Positions 45,888 through 55,128 are shown, counted from the stretch's first letter. The stretch is 64,000 nucleotides of DNA from Cupriavidus alkaliphilus (GCF_900094595.1 NZ_FMAD01000008.1:62001-126000); one strand, 5' to 3'. Notes: generated by a model not told the origin, from the letters alone. Numbers and translations: made by a program.

Positions 45888-46859
45888 TCACCCCACTCCC
45901 TCCCCGCCATCCCGCTTGCCGCGCGCCTCCAGCACGAAATAGCCGATCGCGCCAATCATCAGCGGGATCAGGTAGTACAGCGCGCGGTAAGCGATCAGCG
46001 CCGCGAGCAGCAGCCCGTGCGGCACCTGGTCGCCCAGCATTGTCAGGAACACCGTCTCGATCACGCCCAGCCCGCCAGGGATGCGCACCACTACGCCCGC
46101 CAGCCCCGACGCCAGTAGCACGCCAAGCACCGTGAAGTAGGTGGCATGCGTATGCAGCAGCGCATACAGGATCGCCGCCATCGACATCCAGTGGGCCGCC
46201 GACAGCGCGCATTGCAACGCTGCAAAGCGCACCGTGGGCATATAGATGTCATGGTCGCGCACGGTGCGGTGGCGGCCATGCCAGAGCGCGCACGCGGCCA
46301 CGTAGCCGGCCGGCACCGCCAGCATCAGCACGCCCAACACCCGCGTCAACGTCGCGGGAATGCCCCACTCCGCCGGCAGCACCACCAGTTCGCCGGCGAG
46401 GATGGCGCCCGCCAGCACGGCATAGCCAAGCCAGTTGGTCGTGACCACCACCACGAACAGGCTCCAGATCTGCGGCGCACTCAACCCCGCGCGCGAGTAC
46501 AGCCGGTAGCGCACGCCCGCGCCGCCCAGCGTGGCGCCCAGGTTGAGGCTGAGCGTGTAGCTGACATAGGAGATCGCCATCACGCGGCGCAGCGGCAGCG
46601 GGTGCCCGGCATAGCGGCAGCCCAGCACGTCGAACTGGCTGTACAGCAGCCCGCTCAGTGCCACGAAGCCCGCCGCCGGCAGCAGCGTGCGCGCGTTGAA
46701 GCCGCGCAGCGCTTCCAGCACCGCGTCCCAGTCGATGGTGCCCAGCTTGCGCGCGATCAGCGCCAGCACGGCGGCAATGAAGAGGATGCCGATGGCACGG
46801 CGCCAGGCCGGCCAGTGCGCATGCTGGCGGATGGCGGTCAAGGCCTCGGCGCCGGTCAT
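45888..46859 (-). CDS. YbhN-like membrane protein (lysylphosphatidylglycerol synthase TM family)
   Basis: 323 residues with about eight membrane helices and no soluble catalytic domain. Related to the membrane half of MprF and to E. coli YbhN. GIPGGLGVIE-like sequence (RIPGGLGVIETVFL) is the family hallmark. Overlaps the end of the clsB gene (ATGA), the same pairing as ybhO-ybhN in E. coli, so it probably acts in phospholipid handling with the cardiolipin synthase. Confidence 0.87.
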   Translation of the reverse strand: MTGAEALTAIRQHAHWPAWRRAIGILFIAAVLALIARKLGTIDWDAVLEALRGFNARTLLPAAGFVALSGLLYSQFDVLGCRYAGHPLPLRRVMAISYVSYTLSLNLGATLGGAGVRYRLYSRAGLSAPQIWSLFVVVVTTNWLGYAVLAGAILAGELVVLPAEWGIPATLTRVLGVLMLAVPAGYVAACALWHGRHRTVRDHDIYMPTVRFAALQCALSAAHWMSMAAILYALLHTHATYFTVLGVLLASGLAGVVVRIPGGLGVIETVFLTMLGDQVPHGLLLAALIAYRALYYLIPLMIGAIGYFVLEARGKRDGGEGVG

Positions 46860-48085
46860 TCCGCGCCTCCGCGCAACACCACCACGCGCCGCGCGTTGCG
46901 TCGCCCCGGCATCGGTTGCACCAGCCGGGGCGCATGCGCCGGCAGCCAGCCCGCCCAGGCCGGGAAGCGCCGCAGGAAGTGGAACATCACCGTCGCGCCC
47001 AGCGCGTCGAGGCGGCTGCGCGGCGACTTCTGCCCGGGCGCCACGGCGCGGCAGCGCGCGCCGATCAGCGCTTCGAGCCGGCCACGCAGGTGGCTCGCGA
47101 AGGCTTCATCGCGTATCACCAGATTGGCCTCGAGGTTCAGCGACAGGCTCAGCGGATCGAGGTTGCTGGAGCCGACCGTGGCCCAGTTGCCGTCCACCAC
47201 CGCGACCTTGCCATGGAAGGGCCGTTCGACGTATTCGAGGATTTGCACCCCGGCGTCCTGCAGGTGCGCATAGAGCAGGCCGCCGGCGCGCGCCACCCAC
47301 GGCATGTCGGGCTTGCCCTGCAGCAGCAGCCGCACCCGCACGCCACGCGCGGCAGCCTCGCACAGCGCATGCAGCAGCCGGTAGCCCGGCAGGAAGTAAG
47401 CGTTGGCGATAATGACCTCGCGCCGCGCCGCGCGGATCGCGTCCAGGTAGGCAAACTCGATGTCGTTGCGGTGGCGGTGGTTGTCGCGCGTGACCAGGAT
47501 CGCGCGTGCGGCCTGCATGCGCGGATCCGGCGCCTCGCGTTCGGCCACAGGCTCGGGCATGGGCGCCGGCGGACACGCGCCAGGCATCGCGCGCACCAGG
47601 AAGTCGTGCACCTGGCGTGCAAAGGGCCCGCGTATTTCCACCGCATAGTCCTGCTTGGCCAGCGGCCCGAACTGGTACAGGTGCTCCGCCGAGAAGTTAA
47701 GGCCGCCGACGAACGCCACCTCGGCATCGACGGCGATCAGCTTGCGGTGCATGCGCCGGAAGATATGCGTGCGCACGCCGAACAGCCGCGGCCGCGGAGA
47801 GAATGTGCAGAACTGCACGCCTGCATCGACCAGCCCGGCGATAAAGGCCGGCGACAGGTCATGCGAGCCGAAGCCGTCCACCGTCAGCGCCACACGCACG
47901 CCGCGGCGCGCGGCCGCGAGCAGTGCCGCGTGCAATTTGTGGCCTACCTCGTCTTCAAACAGGATAAAAGTTTCCAGCAGTACGCTTTCGCGCGCGCGCG
48001 CAATGGCGTCGAACACGCACGGAAAATACTCCTCGCCGTTCTCCAGCAGGCGGAAGTGGTCGGAAGCGGATGGCAGCGGTGTCAT
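46856..48085 (-). CDS. clsB: Cardiolipin synthase B-like phospholipase D protein
   Basis: 409 residues. Two HKD phospholipase D motifs: HRKLIAVDAEVAFVGGLN and HGKVAVVDGNWATVGSSNLD, giving the paired active site. Length and order match ClsB (YbhO), which joins phospholipids to make cardiolipin. No N-terminal membrane helices, unlike ClsA. Coupled to the ybhN-like gene. Confidence 0.9.
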   Translation of the reverse strand: MTPLPSASDHFRLLENGEEYFPCVFDAIARARESVLLETFILFEDEVGHKLHAALLAAARRGVRVALTVDGFGSHDLSPAFIAGLVDAGVQFCTFSPRPRLFGVRTHIFRRMHRKLIAVDAEVAFVGGLNFSAEHLYQFGPLAKQDYAVEIRGPFARQVHDFLVRAMPGACPPAPMPEPVAEREAPDPRMQAARAILVTRDNHRHRNDIEFAYLDAIRAARREVIIANAYFLPGYRLLHALCEAAARGVRVRLLLQGKPDMPWVARAGGLLYAHLQDAGVQILEYVERPFHGKVAVVDGNWATVGSSNLDPLSLSLNLEANLVIRDEAFASHLRGRLEALIGARCRAVAPGQKSPRSRLDALGATVMFHFLRRFPAWAGWLPAHAPRLVQPMPGRRNARRVVVLRGGAE

Positions 48086-48139
48086 GGCCGGCGAATCGCC
48101 GCAAACACCATGCCAGCAAAAGCCCCACGCCAGCCACGG

Positions 48140-48508
48140 CTAACCCCGGCGACGGCCGCGCCGCCAGCGCGCCAGCACTGCGGCAGCCAGCGCACCGGCA
48201 ACCAACCCCGCAATGAAGGTCGCCCCCGCCATGCCGCCCCAAGCGCCCGCCGCGGCGCCCGCGCCAGCATGGTCGGCACCGCCCCGCGCCAGCGGCGCGA
48301 GCGACTGCCAGTCGGCGGCGGTGAACTGCGTCATCGCGGGCGCGCCATCCAGGCCGTACACGCAGACCTCTCCGCCCGGCAGCTTGCAAAAGCGCGCCGG
48401 CGGACAGCTGCGCAGGATGGCTTGCGCCTCGCCCTCGCCGCAGCGGGCGCCGGCGCTGCGCAGCACCTGGATCGTGACGTCGGGATGCTTGGTCAGTTGT
48501 TCGGGCAT
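48140..48508 (-). CDS. Hypothetical protein with C-terminal membrane anchor
   Basis: 122 residues from ATG 48508, which has GGGAGG nine bases upstream. The first 75 residues are soluble with four cysteines (ARCGE, RSCPP, FCKLPGGEVCVYG). A single hydrophobic helix (about 92-112) ends in an Arg-rich tail (RWRRGRRRG), suggesting a tail-anchored protein with the soluble part facing out or a sorting-like C-terminus. 54 bases upstream of clsB on the same strand, so it may be the first gene of that operon. Family not recognised. Confidence 0.7.
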   Translation of the reverse strand: MPEQLTKHPDVTIQVLRSAGARCGEGEAQAILRSCPPARFCKLPGGEVCVYGLDGAPAMTQFTAADWQSLAPLARGGADHAGAGAAAGAWGGMAGATFIAGLVAGALAAAVLARWRRGRRRG

Positions 48509-48533
48509 GGCGGCCTCCCATGGCTTGGCAAAG

Positions 48534-48564
48534 GCGTGACGCGTGACGCGTGACGCGTGACGCG
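48534..48564. repeat. 7-bp tandem repeat GCGTGAC
   Basis: Four perfect copies of GCGTGAC plus GCG, just upstream of the hypothetical gene at 48508 and 150 bases before the metQ-like gene. Lies in the divergent intergenic region. Confidence 0.95.
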
Positions 48565-48713
48565 TTCCTACAGCGTAGGCTTTATTCCTTATTCCGCACC
48601 GGCATATCGCCATGAGTAAACGCTCGTTCGTCCATTGGCTGCTTTTCCATACAATGGCCCGATGCCACGGCGCGACGCCGCGGGCACACCACCACATCAA
48701 AGGGGAGCATCCG

Positions 48714-49535
48714 ATGCAATACGGGAAATTCGGCCTGGCCGCGCGGCTGGCGGCAGCCGTGCTGGCGCTGGGCGTGGTACAAGGCGTCGGCGCGGCCGAT
48801 CCGGACAAGAAGGAAATCCGCTTCGGCGCTACCGCCGGCCCGTATGCCGACCAGATCCGCTATGGCGTCAAGCCGGTGCTGGAACAGCGCGGCTACAAGG
48901 TCACCATCGTCGAGTTCAGCGATTACGTGCAGCCCAACCTGGCGCTGGCCGACGGCGCCATCGACGCCAACGCCTTCCAGCACGTGGCCTACCTGAAGAA
49001 GTTCTCGGCCGACCGCAAGCTGGCGCTGAGCGACGTGATCCAGGTGCCGACCGCGCCGATCGGGATCTACAGCCGCAAGCACAAGGCGCTGGCCGAGGTG
49101 AAGGCGGGCAACACCGTGTCGCTGCCCAACGACCCGACCAACCTTGCGCGCGCTATCGCCATCCTGCAGCAGATCGGCTGGGTCACGCTCAAGCCCGGCA
49201 CCGACCCGATCCGCGCCAGCGAACGCGATATCGACGCCAATCCGCACAAGCTCAAGCTGATCCAGCTGGAAGCCGCGCAGCTGCCGCGCTCGCTCGACGA
49301 TGTCGACTATGCCTTCGTCAACGGCAACTATGCACTGGCCTCGGGCCTGAAGCTGACCTCCGCGCTGGCGCTGGAGAAGATTCCGGACTACTACATGAAC
49401 CTGGTCGCGGTGAAGACCGCCGACCTGAACAAGCCCTTCGTCAGGGACATCCGCGAGGCCTATCAGTCCGCCGAATTCAAGTCGGTGACGCAACAGCGCT
49501 TTGCCGGCTTCGTGCCGCCGCCGTACCAGCGCTGA
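48714..49535 (+). CDS. MetQ/NlpA-family methionine-binding protein
   Basis: 273 residues from ATG 48714, preceded by AAGGGGAG. Signal peptide about 1-27; no lipobox Cys is visible, so unlike many MetQ proteins it should be soluble or processed differently. IRFGATAGPYADQIRYGVKPVLE and the GAIDANAFQHVAYL stretch are family hallmarks. Binds methionine for a MetNI transporter, but no metN or metI is adjacent. Confidence 0.88.
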   Translation: MQYGKFGLAARLAAAVLALGVVQGVGAADPDKKEIRFGATAGPYADQIRYGVKPVLEQRGYKVTIVEFSDYVQPNLALADGAIDANAFQHVAYLKKFSADRKLALSDVIQVPTAPIGIYSRKHKALAEVKAGNTVSLPNDPTNLARAIAILQQIGWVTLKPGTDPIRASERDIDANPHKLKLIQLEAAQLPRSLDDVDYAFVNGNYALASGLKLTSALALEKIPDYYMNLVAVKTADLNKPFVRDIREAYQSAEFKSVTQQRFAGFVPPPYQR

Positions 49536-49652
49536 GTCCCCGGGCGTATTGTTCTGGTTTCCTGGATGATCTATCCAGTCGCCGCCGATTTATTCCACAG
49601 TCCCGGCCGCCTAAGCTGAAGCCTCCTTCGACGCATCCACAGGAGAGTTTCC

Positions 49653-50426
49653 ATGGCTGACCATTCCATCCGCGGCAAGGTCGCGCTGATCACCGGCGGC
49701 GCCAAGAACCTGGGCGGGCTGATCGCGCGCGACCTGGCCGCCCAGGGCGCGCGGGCCATCGCCATCCACTACAACAGCGCGGCCTCGCGCGCCGACGCCG
49801 AGGCCACGGTCCGGGCGCTCCAGGCAAGCGGCGCACAGGCGGTGGCACTGCAGGCGGACCTGACCAGCGCGGGCGCGGTCGAGCGGCTGTTTGCCGATGC
49901 CGTGGCCGCGGTGGGCCGTCCCGATATCGCCGTCAACACGGTCGGCAAGGTGCTGAAGAAGCCGTTCGCCGAGATCAGCGAGGCCGAGTACGACGAGATG
50001 TCGGCCGTCAACGCCAAGAGCGCCTTCTTCTTCCTGAAGGAAGCCGGCCGCCACGTCAACGACCACGGCAAGATCGTGACGCTGGTGACCTCGCTGCTGG
50101 GTGCGTTCACGCCCTTCTATGCCGCCTATGCCGGCACCAAGGCGCCGGTCGAACACTTTACCCGCGCCGCGGCCAAGGAGTTCGGTGCGCGCGGCATCTC
50201 GGTGACCGCGGTAGGACCCGGCCCGATGGATACGCCCTTCTTCTACGGCCAGGAAGGCGACGACGCCGTGGCCTATCACAAGAGCGCGGCGGCGCTGTCG
50301 CCGTTCTCGCCGACGGGACTGACGCATATCGAGGATGTGGTGCCCTTTATCCGCCATCTGGTCAGCGACGGCTGGTGGATCACCGGCCAGACCATCCTCA
50401 TCAACGGCGGGTACACGACCAAATAG
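49653..50426 (+). CDS. Short-chain dehydrogenase/reductase
   Basis: 257 residues, classical SDR. Cofactor loop TGGAKNLGG (14-22), NTVGK in place of NNAG, and catalytic S147, Y159 and K163 (YAGTK). The C-terminal INGGYTTK is typical. Substrate unknown. Reads along the plus strand before a LysR-type regulator (73 bases), which could control it. Confidence 0.9.
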   Translation: MADHSIRGKVALITGGAKNLGGLIARDLAAQGARAIAIHYNSAASRADAEATVRALQASGAQAVALQADLTSAGAVERLFADAVAAVGRPDIAVNTVGKVLKKPFAEISEAEYDEMSAVNAKSAFFFLKEAGRHVNDHGKIVTLVTSLLGAFTPFYAAYAGTKAPVEHFTRAAAKEFGARGISVTAVGPGPMDTPFFYGQEGDDAVAYHKSAAALSPFSPTGLTHIEDVVPFIRHLVSDGWWITGQTILINGGYTTK

Positions 50427-50499
50427 GCCACCAGGCAGGCCACCGCTGCGGCGCGCGCGCGCATTGCAGGTATGCTTGCGCCATCGACGGGCGAGGCGC

Positions 50500-51408
50500 A
50501 TGGACAGATTCGACCAGTACCGCGTATTCCTGCAGGTGGCCGAGATGGGCAGCTTCATCAAGGCCGCCCATGCGCTCGGGCTGCCGCGCGCGTCGGTGTC
50601 GGCGGCGGTGCAGGAGCTGGAGGCCCAGGTGGGCGCGCGCCTGCTGCACCGGACCACGCGGCAGGTGCGGCTGAGCGCCGATGGCGCGCAATTGCTTGAA
50701 CGATTGCGCCCGCTGCTGGCCGAGGTCGAGGATATCGACCAGCTGTTCCAGGCCGGGCAGCGCCAGGCCAGCGGCCGCCTGAACGTCGATATGCCGAGCC
50801 GCATCGCGCGCCGGCTGGTGGCACCCGCGCTGCCCGCCTTGCTGCGCCGCCATCCGCGGCTGCAGCTGTCGCTTGGTTCCAGCGACCGCGCCATCGACCT
50901 GGTGCAGGAGGGCGTGGACTGCGCGGTGCGCTTCGGCGTGCTGGCCGACAGCAGCCTGGTAGTGCGGCCGCTGGGCCGGATCGCGCTGGTCAACTGTGCC
51001 AGCCCCGCCTATCTGCGCGAACACGGCGAGCCCCGTGATCCGGCCGACCTGCGCCGCGGCCACCTCGCGGTGGGCTACGCCAGCCCCCGCACCGGCCGCG
51101 ACTTGCCATGGGAATTCCTGGATGCCGATGGCAGCGGGCGCGAGGCCGACGTGGCAACCCGTGTCTCGGTCAACAATGCCGAGAGCTATATCGCCTGCTG
51201 TCTCGCCGGAATCGGGCTGATCCAGATTCCGCGCTTCGACGTGCAGCACCTGCTCGACTCCGGACAGCTGCTGGAAGTCATGCCCGACTGGCGCCCGGCG
51301 AGCATGCCGGTGTCGCTGCTCTATCCGCACCGCCGCCAGCGCTCGGCACGGCTCGCGGTGTTCCTGGAGTGGTTCCGCGCGCTGATGCAGCCGCACCTGG
51401 AAGGCTGA
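50500..51408 (+). CDS. LysR-family transcriptional regulator
   Basis: 302 residues: winged helix (about 1-60, FLQVAEMGSFIKAAHALGLPRASVSAAVQELEAQVGARLLHR) and effector domain (about 90-295). Group close to regulators of SDR and quinone-related genes, but target not defined. Full length, unlike the HTH-only protein at 39169. ATG 50500 starts MDRFDQYRVFLQ. Confidence 0.92.
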   Translation: MDRFDQYRVFLQVAEMGSFIKAAHALGLPRASVSAAVQELEAQVGARLLHRTTRQVRLSADGAQLLERLRPLLAEVEDIDQLFQAGQRQASGRLNVDMPSRIARRLVAPALPALLRRHPRLQLSLGSSDRAIDLVQEGVDCAVRFGVLADSSLVVRPLGRIALVNCASPAYLREHGEPRDPADLRRGHLAVGYASPRTGRDLPWEFLDADGSGREADVATRVSVNNAESYIACCLAGIGLIQIPRFDVQHLLDSGQLLEVMPDWRPASMPVSLLYPHRRQRSARLAVFLEWFRALMQPHLEG

Positions 51409-51619
51409 GCGGCGGCCGGCGCGGGGCATCGCCGCATTGTGCGCAGCAAGACAATTTCGCGCCGCGCCGGCCGCGCAAATGCCCTACACTCAAGCTCAAG
51501 TCCCCCGCGCCCAAAAAGCACGGCAGGGATCACAACGCGATCATTGCCGCGGAGGGCGCGAAGATCCTCGCCCCGGTCCGCGCGGATCCTGTCGAGACAA
51601 CCGCATCGAGAGACCTGCC

Positions 51620-52705
51620 ATGTCCACGGTTGCGCGCTTTGAGATCGGCTATACCCGCTACCTTGCCCCGCCGGGCGACACCACTCCTCCCACTGCTTCC
51701 CCTCCACCATTCGCCACCGACCCCGACGCGCTGGTGCCGCTGTACCAGGCGATGGTGCTGACGCGCCAGTTCGACCTGAAGGCGATCGCGCTGCAGCGCA
51801 CCGGCAAGATCGGCACCTTTGCGTCGGCGCTGGGCCAGGAGGCGATCGGCGTGGGCGTGGCCTACGCCATGCGGCCCGAGGATGTGCTGGTGCCCTCTTA
51901 CCGCGACCACGCGGCGCAGTTTGTGCGCGGCGTCACGATGACCGAGAGCCTGCTCTACTGGGGCGGCGACGAGCGCGGCAGCGGCTTTGCCGCGGCGCCG
52001 CACGACTTTGCCAACTGCGTGCCGATCGGCACCCAGGTATGCCACGCGGCCGGCGCCGCCTACGCCTTCCAGCTGCGCGGCGAGCCGCGCGTGGCGGTCT
52101 GCCTGCTGGGCGACGGCGGCACCTCCAAGGGCGACTTCTATGAAGGCATGAACATGGCCGGCGCCTGGCGCGCGCCGCTGGTGATCGTGATCAACAACAA
52201 CCAGTGGGCGATCTCCATGCCGCGCAGCGGCCAGACCGCGGCGCAGACGCTGGCGCAGAAGGCCATTGCCGCGGGCATCCCGGGCGAGCAGGTCGACGGC
52301 AACGACGTGGTCGCGGTGCGCCACCGCGTCGGCGAAGCGATCGCGCGCGCGCGCGACGGCGGCGGTCCCGCGCTGATCGAGGCCATCACCTACCGGCTGG
52401 GCGACCACACCACCGCCGACGATGCCTCGCGCTACCGCGACGAGGCCAGCGTCAAGGCGCATTGGCAGCACGAGCCGCTGCTGCGGCTGCGCACCCACCT
52501 GCTGGCCCTGCACGCCTGGGACGCGGCGCGTGAAGAGGCGCTGGTCAGGGCCTGTTCGCAGCAGGTGGCGCAGGCGGTCGAAACCTACCTGGCGATGCCG
52601 CCGCCGGATCCGGCCGCAATGTTCGACTGCCTGTACGCGGCCATGCCGGCCGAACTGCAGGCGCAGCTGGAGATCGCGCGGCGCTTCCCGGCGCAGCACG
52701 GCTAG
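51620..52705 (+). CDS. 2-oxoacid dehydrogenase E1 alpha subunit
   Basis: 361 residues. Thiamine diphosphate/Mg site GDGGTSKGD (164-172) through NNNQWAIS (192-199), in the usual spacing. Forms an alpha2beta2 E1 with the next gene and decarboxylates a 2-oxoacid. By size and the N-terminal extension it resembles pyruvate or branched-chain 2-oxoacid E1 alpha of the two-subunit type; the substrate is not decided. ATG 51620 is selected by the protein pattern. First gene of E1 alpha-E1 beta-E2. Confidence 0.9.
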   Translation: MSTVARFEIGYTRYLAPPGDTTPPTASPPPFATDPDALVPLYQAMVLTRQFDLKAIALQRTGKIGTFASALGQEAIGVGVAYAMRPEDVLVPSYRDHAAQFVRGVTMTESLLYWGGDERGSGFAAAPHDFANCVPIGTQVCHAAGAAYAFQLRGEPRVAVCLLGDGGTSKGDFYEGMNMAGAWRAPLVIVINNNQWAISMPRSGQTAAQTLAQKAIAAGIPGEQVDGNDVVAVRHRVGEAIARARDGGGPALIEAITYRLGDHTTADDASRYRDEASVKAHWQHEPLLRLRTHLLALHAWDAAREEALVRACSQQVAQAVETYLAMPPPDPAAMFDCLYAAMPAELQAQLEIARRFPAQHG

Positions 52706-52774
52706 CCGCCGCTGCGAGCGCTGCCGGCACTGCGCGCGCACGCCTCCATCGAACCGGCCCACAGCGAGCGAACC

Positions 52775-53752
52775 ATGGCGGAAATCAATCTGGTCGAAGC
52801 AGTCAACTTGGCACTGGCCCATGCGCTGGAGCACGATCCCGATGTGCTGCTGCTGGGCGAGGACATCGGCGTCAACGGCGGCGTGTTCCGCGCCACCGTG
52901 GGCCTGCAGGCGCGCTTCGGCGCCGCGCGCGTCATGGATACGCCGCTGGCCGAAGGCGGCATCGTCGGCGCGGCGATCGGCATGGCGGCGATGGGGCTCA
53001 AGCCCGTGGCCGAGATCCAGTTCACCGGCTTTATCTACCCGGCGGTCGACCACATCATCAACCACGCCGGGCGCATGCGGCACCGCACCCGCGGGCGCCT
53101 GGCCTGCCCGCTGGTGGTGCGCTCGCCGTGCGGCGCGGGCATCCACGCGCCCGAGCACCATTCCGAAAGCCCCGAGGCGATGTTCGCGCATATGCCGGGC
53201 ATCCGCGTGGTGGTGCCGTCATCGCCGGCGCGCGCCTACGGGTTGCTGCTGGCGGCGATCGCCGACCCGGACCCGGTGATCTTCCTCGAGCCCACGCGGC
53301 TGTACCGGCTGTTCCGCCAGGAAGTGGCCGACGACGGCGCGGCGCTGCCGCTCGATACCTGCTTCACGCTGCGCGAAGGCAGCGATCTTACGCTGGTGAG
53401 CTGGGGCGCGATGGTGCAGGAAACGCTGGCCGCCGCCGACGCGCTGGCCGCGGAAGGCATCACCGCGACCGTCATCGACGTGGCCACGCTCAAGCCGCTC
53501 GACATGCAGACCATCCTGGACGCGGTCACGCGCACCGGCCGCTGCGTGATCGTGCACGAGGCGCCGCGCACCGCCGGCTTCGGCGCCGAGATCGCGGCGC
53601 AGCTGGCCGATGCGGGGCTGTATTCGCTGGCCGCGCCGGTGCAGCGCGTGACCGGCTTCGATACCGTGGTGCCGCTGGCGCGGCTGGAATACACCTACCT
53701 GCCCGGCGTGGCGCGCATCGTCGATGCCGCGCGCAGGGCCCTGGCGGCGTAG
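52775..53752 (+). CDS. 2-oxoacid dehydrogenase E1 beta subunit
   Basis: 325 residues, family length. LLGEDIGVNGGVFRATVGL, DTPLAEGGIVGAAIGMAAMGLKPVAEIQF and the transketolase C-terminal domain (about 190-320) are conserved. Pairs with the E1 alpha product. Starts 69 bases after it. Confidence 0.93.
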   Translation: MAEINLVEAVNLALAHALEHDPDVLLLGEDIGVNGGVFRATVGLQARFGAARVMDTPLAEGGIVGAAIGMAAMGLKPVAEIQFTGFIYPAVDHIINHAGRMRHRTRGRLACPLVVRSPCGAGIHAPEHHSESPEAMFAHMPGIRVVVPSSPARAYGLLLAAIADPDPVIFLEPTRLYRLFRQEVADDGAALPLDTCFTLREGSDLTLVSWGAMVQETLAAADALAAEGITATVIDVATLKPLDMQTILDAVTRTGRCVIVHEAPRTAGFGAEIAAQLADAGLYSLAAPVQRVTGFDTVVPLARLEYTYLPGVARIVDAARRALAA

Positions 53753-53797
53753 GCGCCGGCCAGTGCGCACACCGTTCACGCCTGCCAAGGAGGACCG

Positions 53798-54916
53798 ATG
53801 AGAGTCTTCAAGCTGCCCGACCTGGGCGAAGGCCTGCAGGAGGCCGAGATCGTGGCCTGGCACGTCAAGACCGGTGATACGGTGGCGGCGGACCAGCCGC
53901 TGCTGTCGGTGGAGACGGCCAAGGCGATCGTCGAAATTCCGTCGCCCTATGCGGGCAGCATCGGCAAGCTGTTCGCGCAGCCCGGCGACATCGTGCACCT
54001 GGGAGCGCCGCTGGTCGGCTTCGAGGGCGCCGGCGAGGACGCCGACGCCGGCACCGTGGTGGGCTCGGTCCAGGTCGGCACGCACGTGGCCAGCGAAGCC
54101 GCTCCGCCCGGCACCGCGGCACCCGCGGCGGGCATGGCCGCGCGCGTCAAGGCCACGCCCGCGGTGCGGGCGCTGGCGCGCCGGCTGGGCGTGGACCTGG
54201 CGATGGCCACCGCCTCCGGCCCCGAAGGCGTGGTCACCGCCGCCGACGTGGAACGCGTCGCCAGCACGCTGGCCGAGCTGGGCGCGCCCGAGGAACTGCG
54301 CGGCGTGCGCCGCGCGATGGCGCAGAACATGGCGCGCGCGCAGGCGGAAGTGGCCGCCGCCACCGTGATGGACGACGCCGACATCCACGCCTGGCAAGCC
54401 GGCGCCGACGTCACCATCCGGCTGGTGCGCGCGCTGGTGGCCGGATGCCGCGCCGAGCCCGGGCTCAATGCCTGGTATGAAGGCCAGACCGGGCGCCGCC
54501 ACGTGCTGAAGAAGATCGACGTCGGCATTGCCGCCGACCTGCCCGAGGGCCTGTTCGTGCCGGTGCTGCGCGACGTGGGCAACCGCGACGCGGCCGACCT
54601 GCGCCACGGGCTCGACCGCATGCGCGCCGACATCCGCGCACGCACCATCGCCCCCGAGGAGATGCGCGGCAACACCATCACGCTGTCCAACTTCGGCATG
54701 ATCGCGGGGCGCTATGCGGCGCCGATCGTGGTGCCGCCCACCGTGGCGATCCTGGGCGCCGGACGCGTGCGCGACGAAGTGGTCGCGGCCGCCGGCGCGC
54801 CCGCGGTGCACCGGGTAATGCCGCTGAGCCTGACCTTCGACCATCGCGTGGTCACGGGCGGGGAAGCCGCGCGCTTCCTGGCGGCGGTGATCGCGGATCT
54901 GGAGATGGCGGAATAG
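53798..54916 (+). CDS. 2-oxoacid dehydrogenase E2 acyltransferase
   Basis: 372 residues: one lipoyl domain (about 2-76, lipoyl-Lys K42 in VETAKAIV), a peripheral-subunit binding domain (about 125-165, TPAVRALARRLGVDL), and a CAT-type core (about 170-372). In the core the usual DHRVxDGA catalytic motif reads DHRVVTGGEA: H349 is present but the Asp is T353. Either a variant subgroup or reduced activity. AAGGAGG-like site before ATG 53798. No E3 gene follows; the operon ends in repeat elements. Confidence 0.9.
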   Translation: MRVFKLPDLGEGLQEAEIVAWHVKTGDTVAADQPLLSVETAKAIVEIPSPYAGSIGKLFAQPGDIVHLGAPLVGFEGAGEDADAGTVVGSVQVGTHVASEAAPPGTAAPAAGMAARVKATPAVRALARRLGVDLAMATASGPEGVVTAADVERVASTLAELGAPEELRGVRRAMAQNMARAQAEVAAATVMDDADIHAWQAGADVTIRLVRALVAGCRAEPGLNAWYEGQTGRRHVLKKIDVGIAADLPEGLFVPVLRDVGNRDAADLRHGLDRMRADIRARTIAPEEMRGNTITLSNFGMIAGRYAAPIVVPPTVAILGAGRVRDEVVAAAGAPAVHRVMPLSLTFDHRVVTGGEAARFLAAVIADLEMAE

Positions 54917-54981
54917 GGCTGGCTGGCAAAAGGTGCGGCCCGACGAAGTACGACAGGCTTTTCCAGCACTAGCTGCGTACT

Positions 54982-55005
54982 CCCTCTCCCGCTTGCGGGA
55001 GAGGG
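54982..55005. repeat. Dispersed palindromic element (REP-like), left of a pair
   Basis: Perfect inverted repeat CCCTCTCCCGC-TT-GCGGGAGAGGG followed by TTGGGGTGAGGGCGGG. The flank is the inverse of the one that leads into the next copy (55078), so the two copies form a head-to-head pair, as in BIME arrays. Confidence 0.9.
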
Positions 55006-55077
55006 TTGGGGTGAGGGCGGGAGCTTCCACGAAGTTCGAACGCCTCGCGCTTGCCACGCGCCCGCCCTCACCCCCGC

Positions 55078-55110
55078 CCCTCTCCCGCACGCGGGAGAGG
55101 GGAGCAAACC
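55078..55110. repeat. Dispersed palindromic element (REP-like), right of a pair
   Basis: CCCTCTCCCGC-AC-GCGGGAGAGGG then GGAGCAAACC, the same flank as at 32481. Preceded by CCGCCCTCACCCCCG, complementary to the flank after the left copy, so the pair could fold into one large hairpin. Confidence 0.9.
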
Positions 55111-55128
55111 GTCCGCGTGCCAGCCGCC

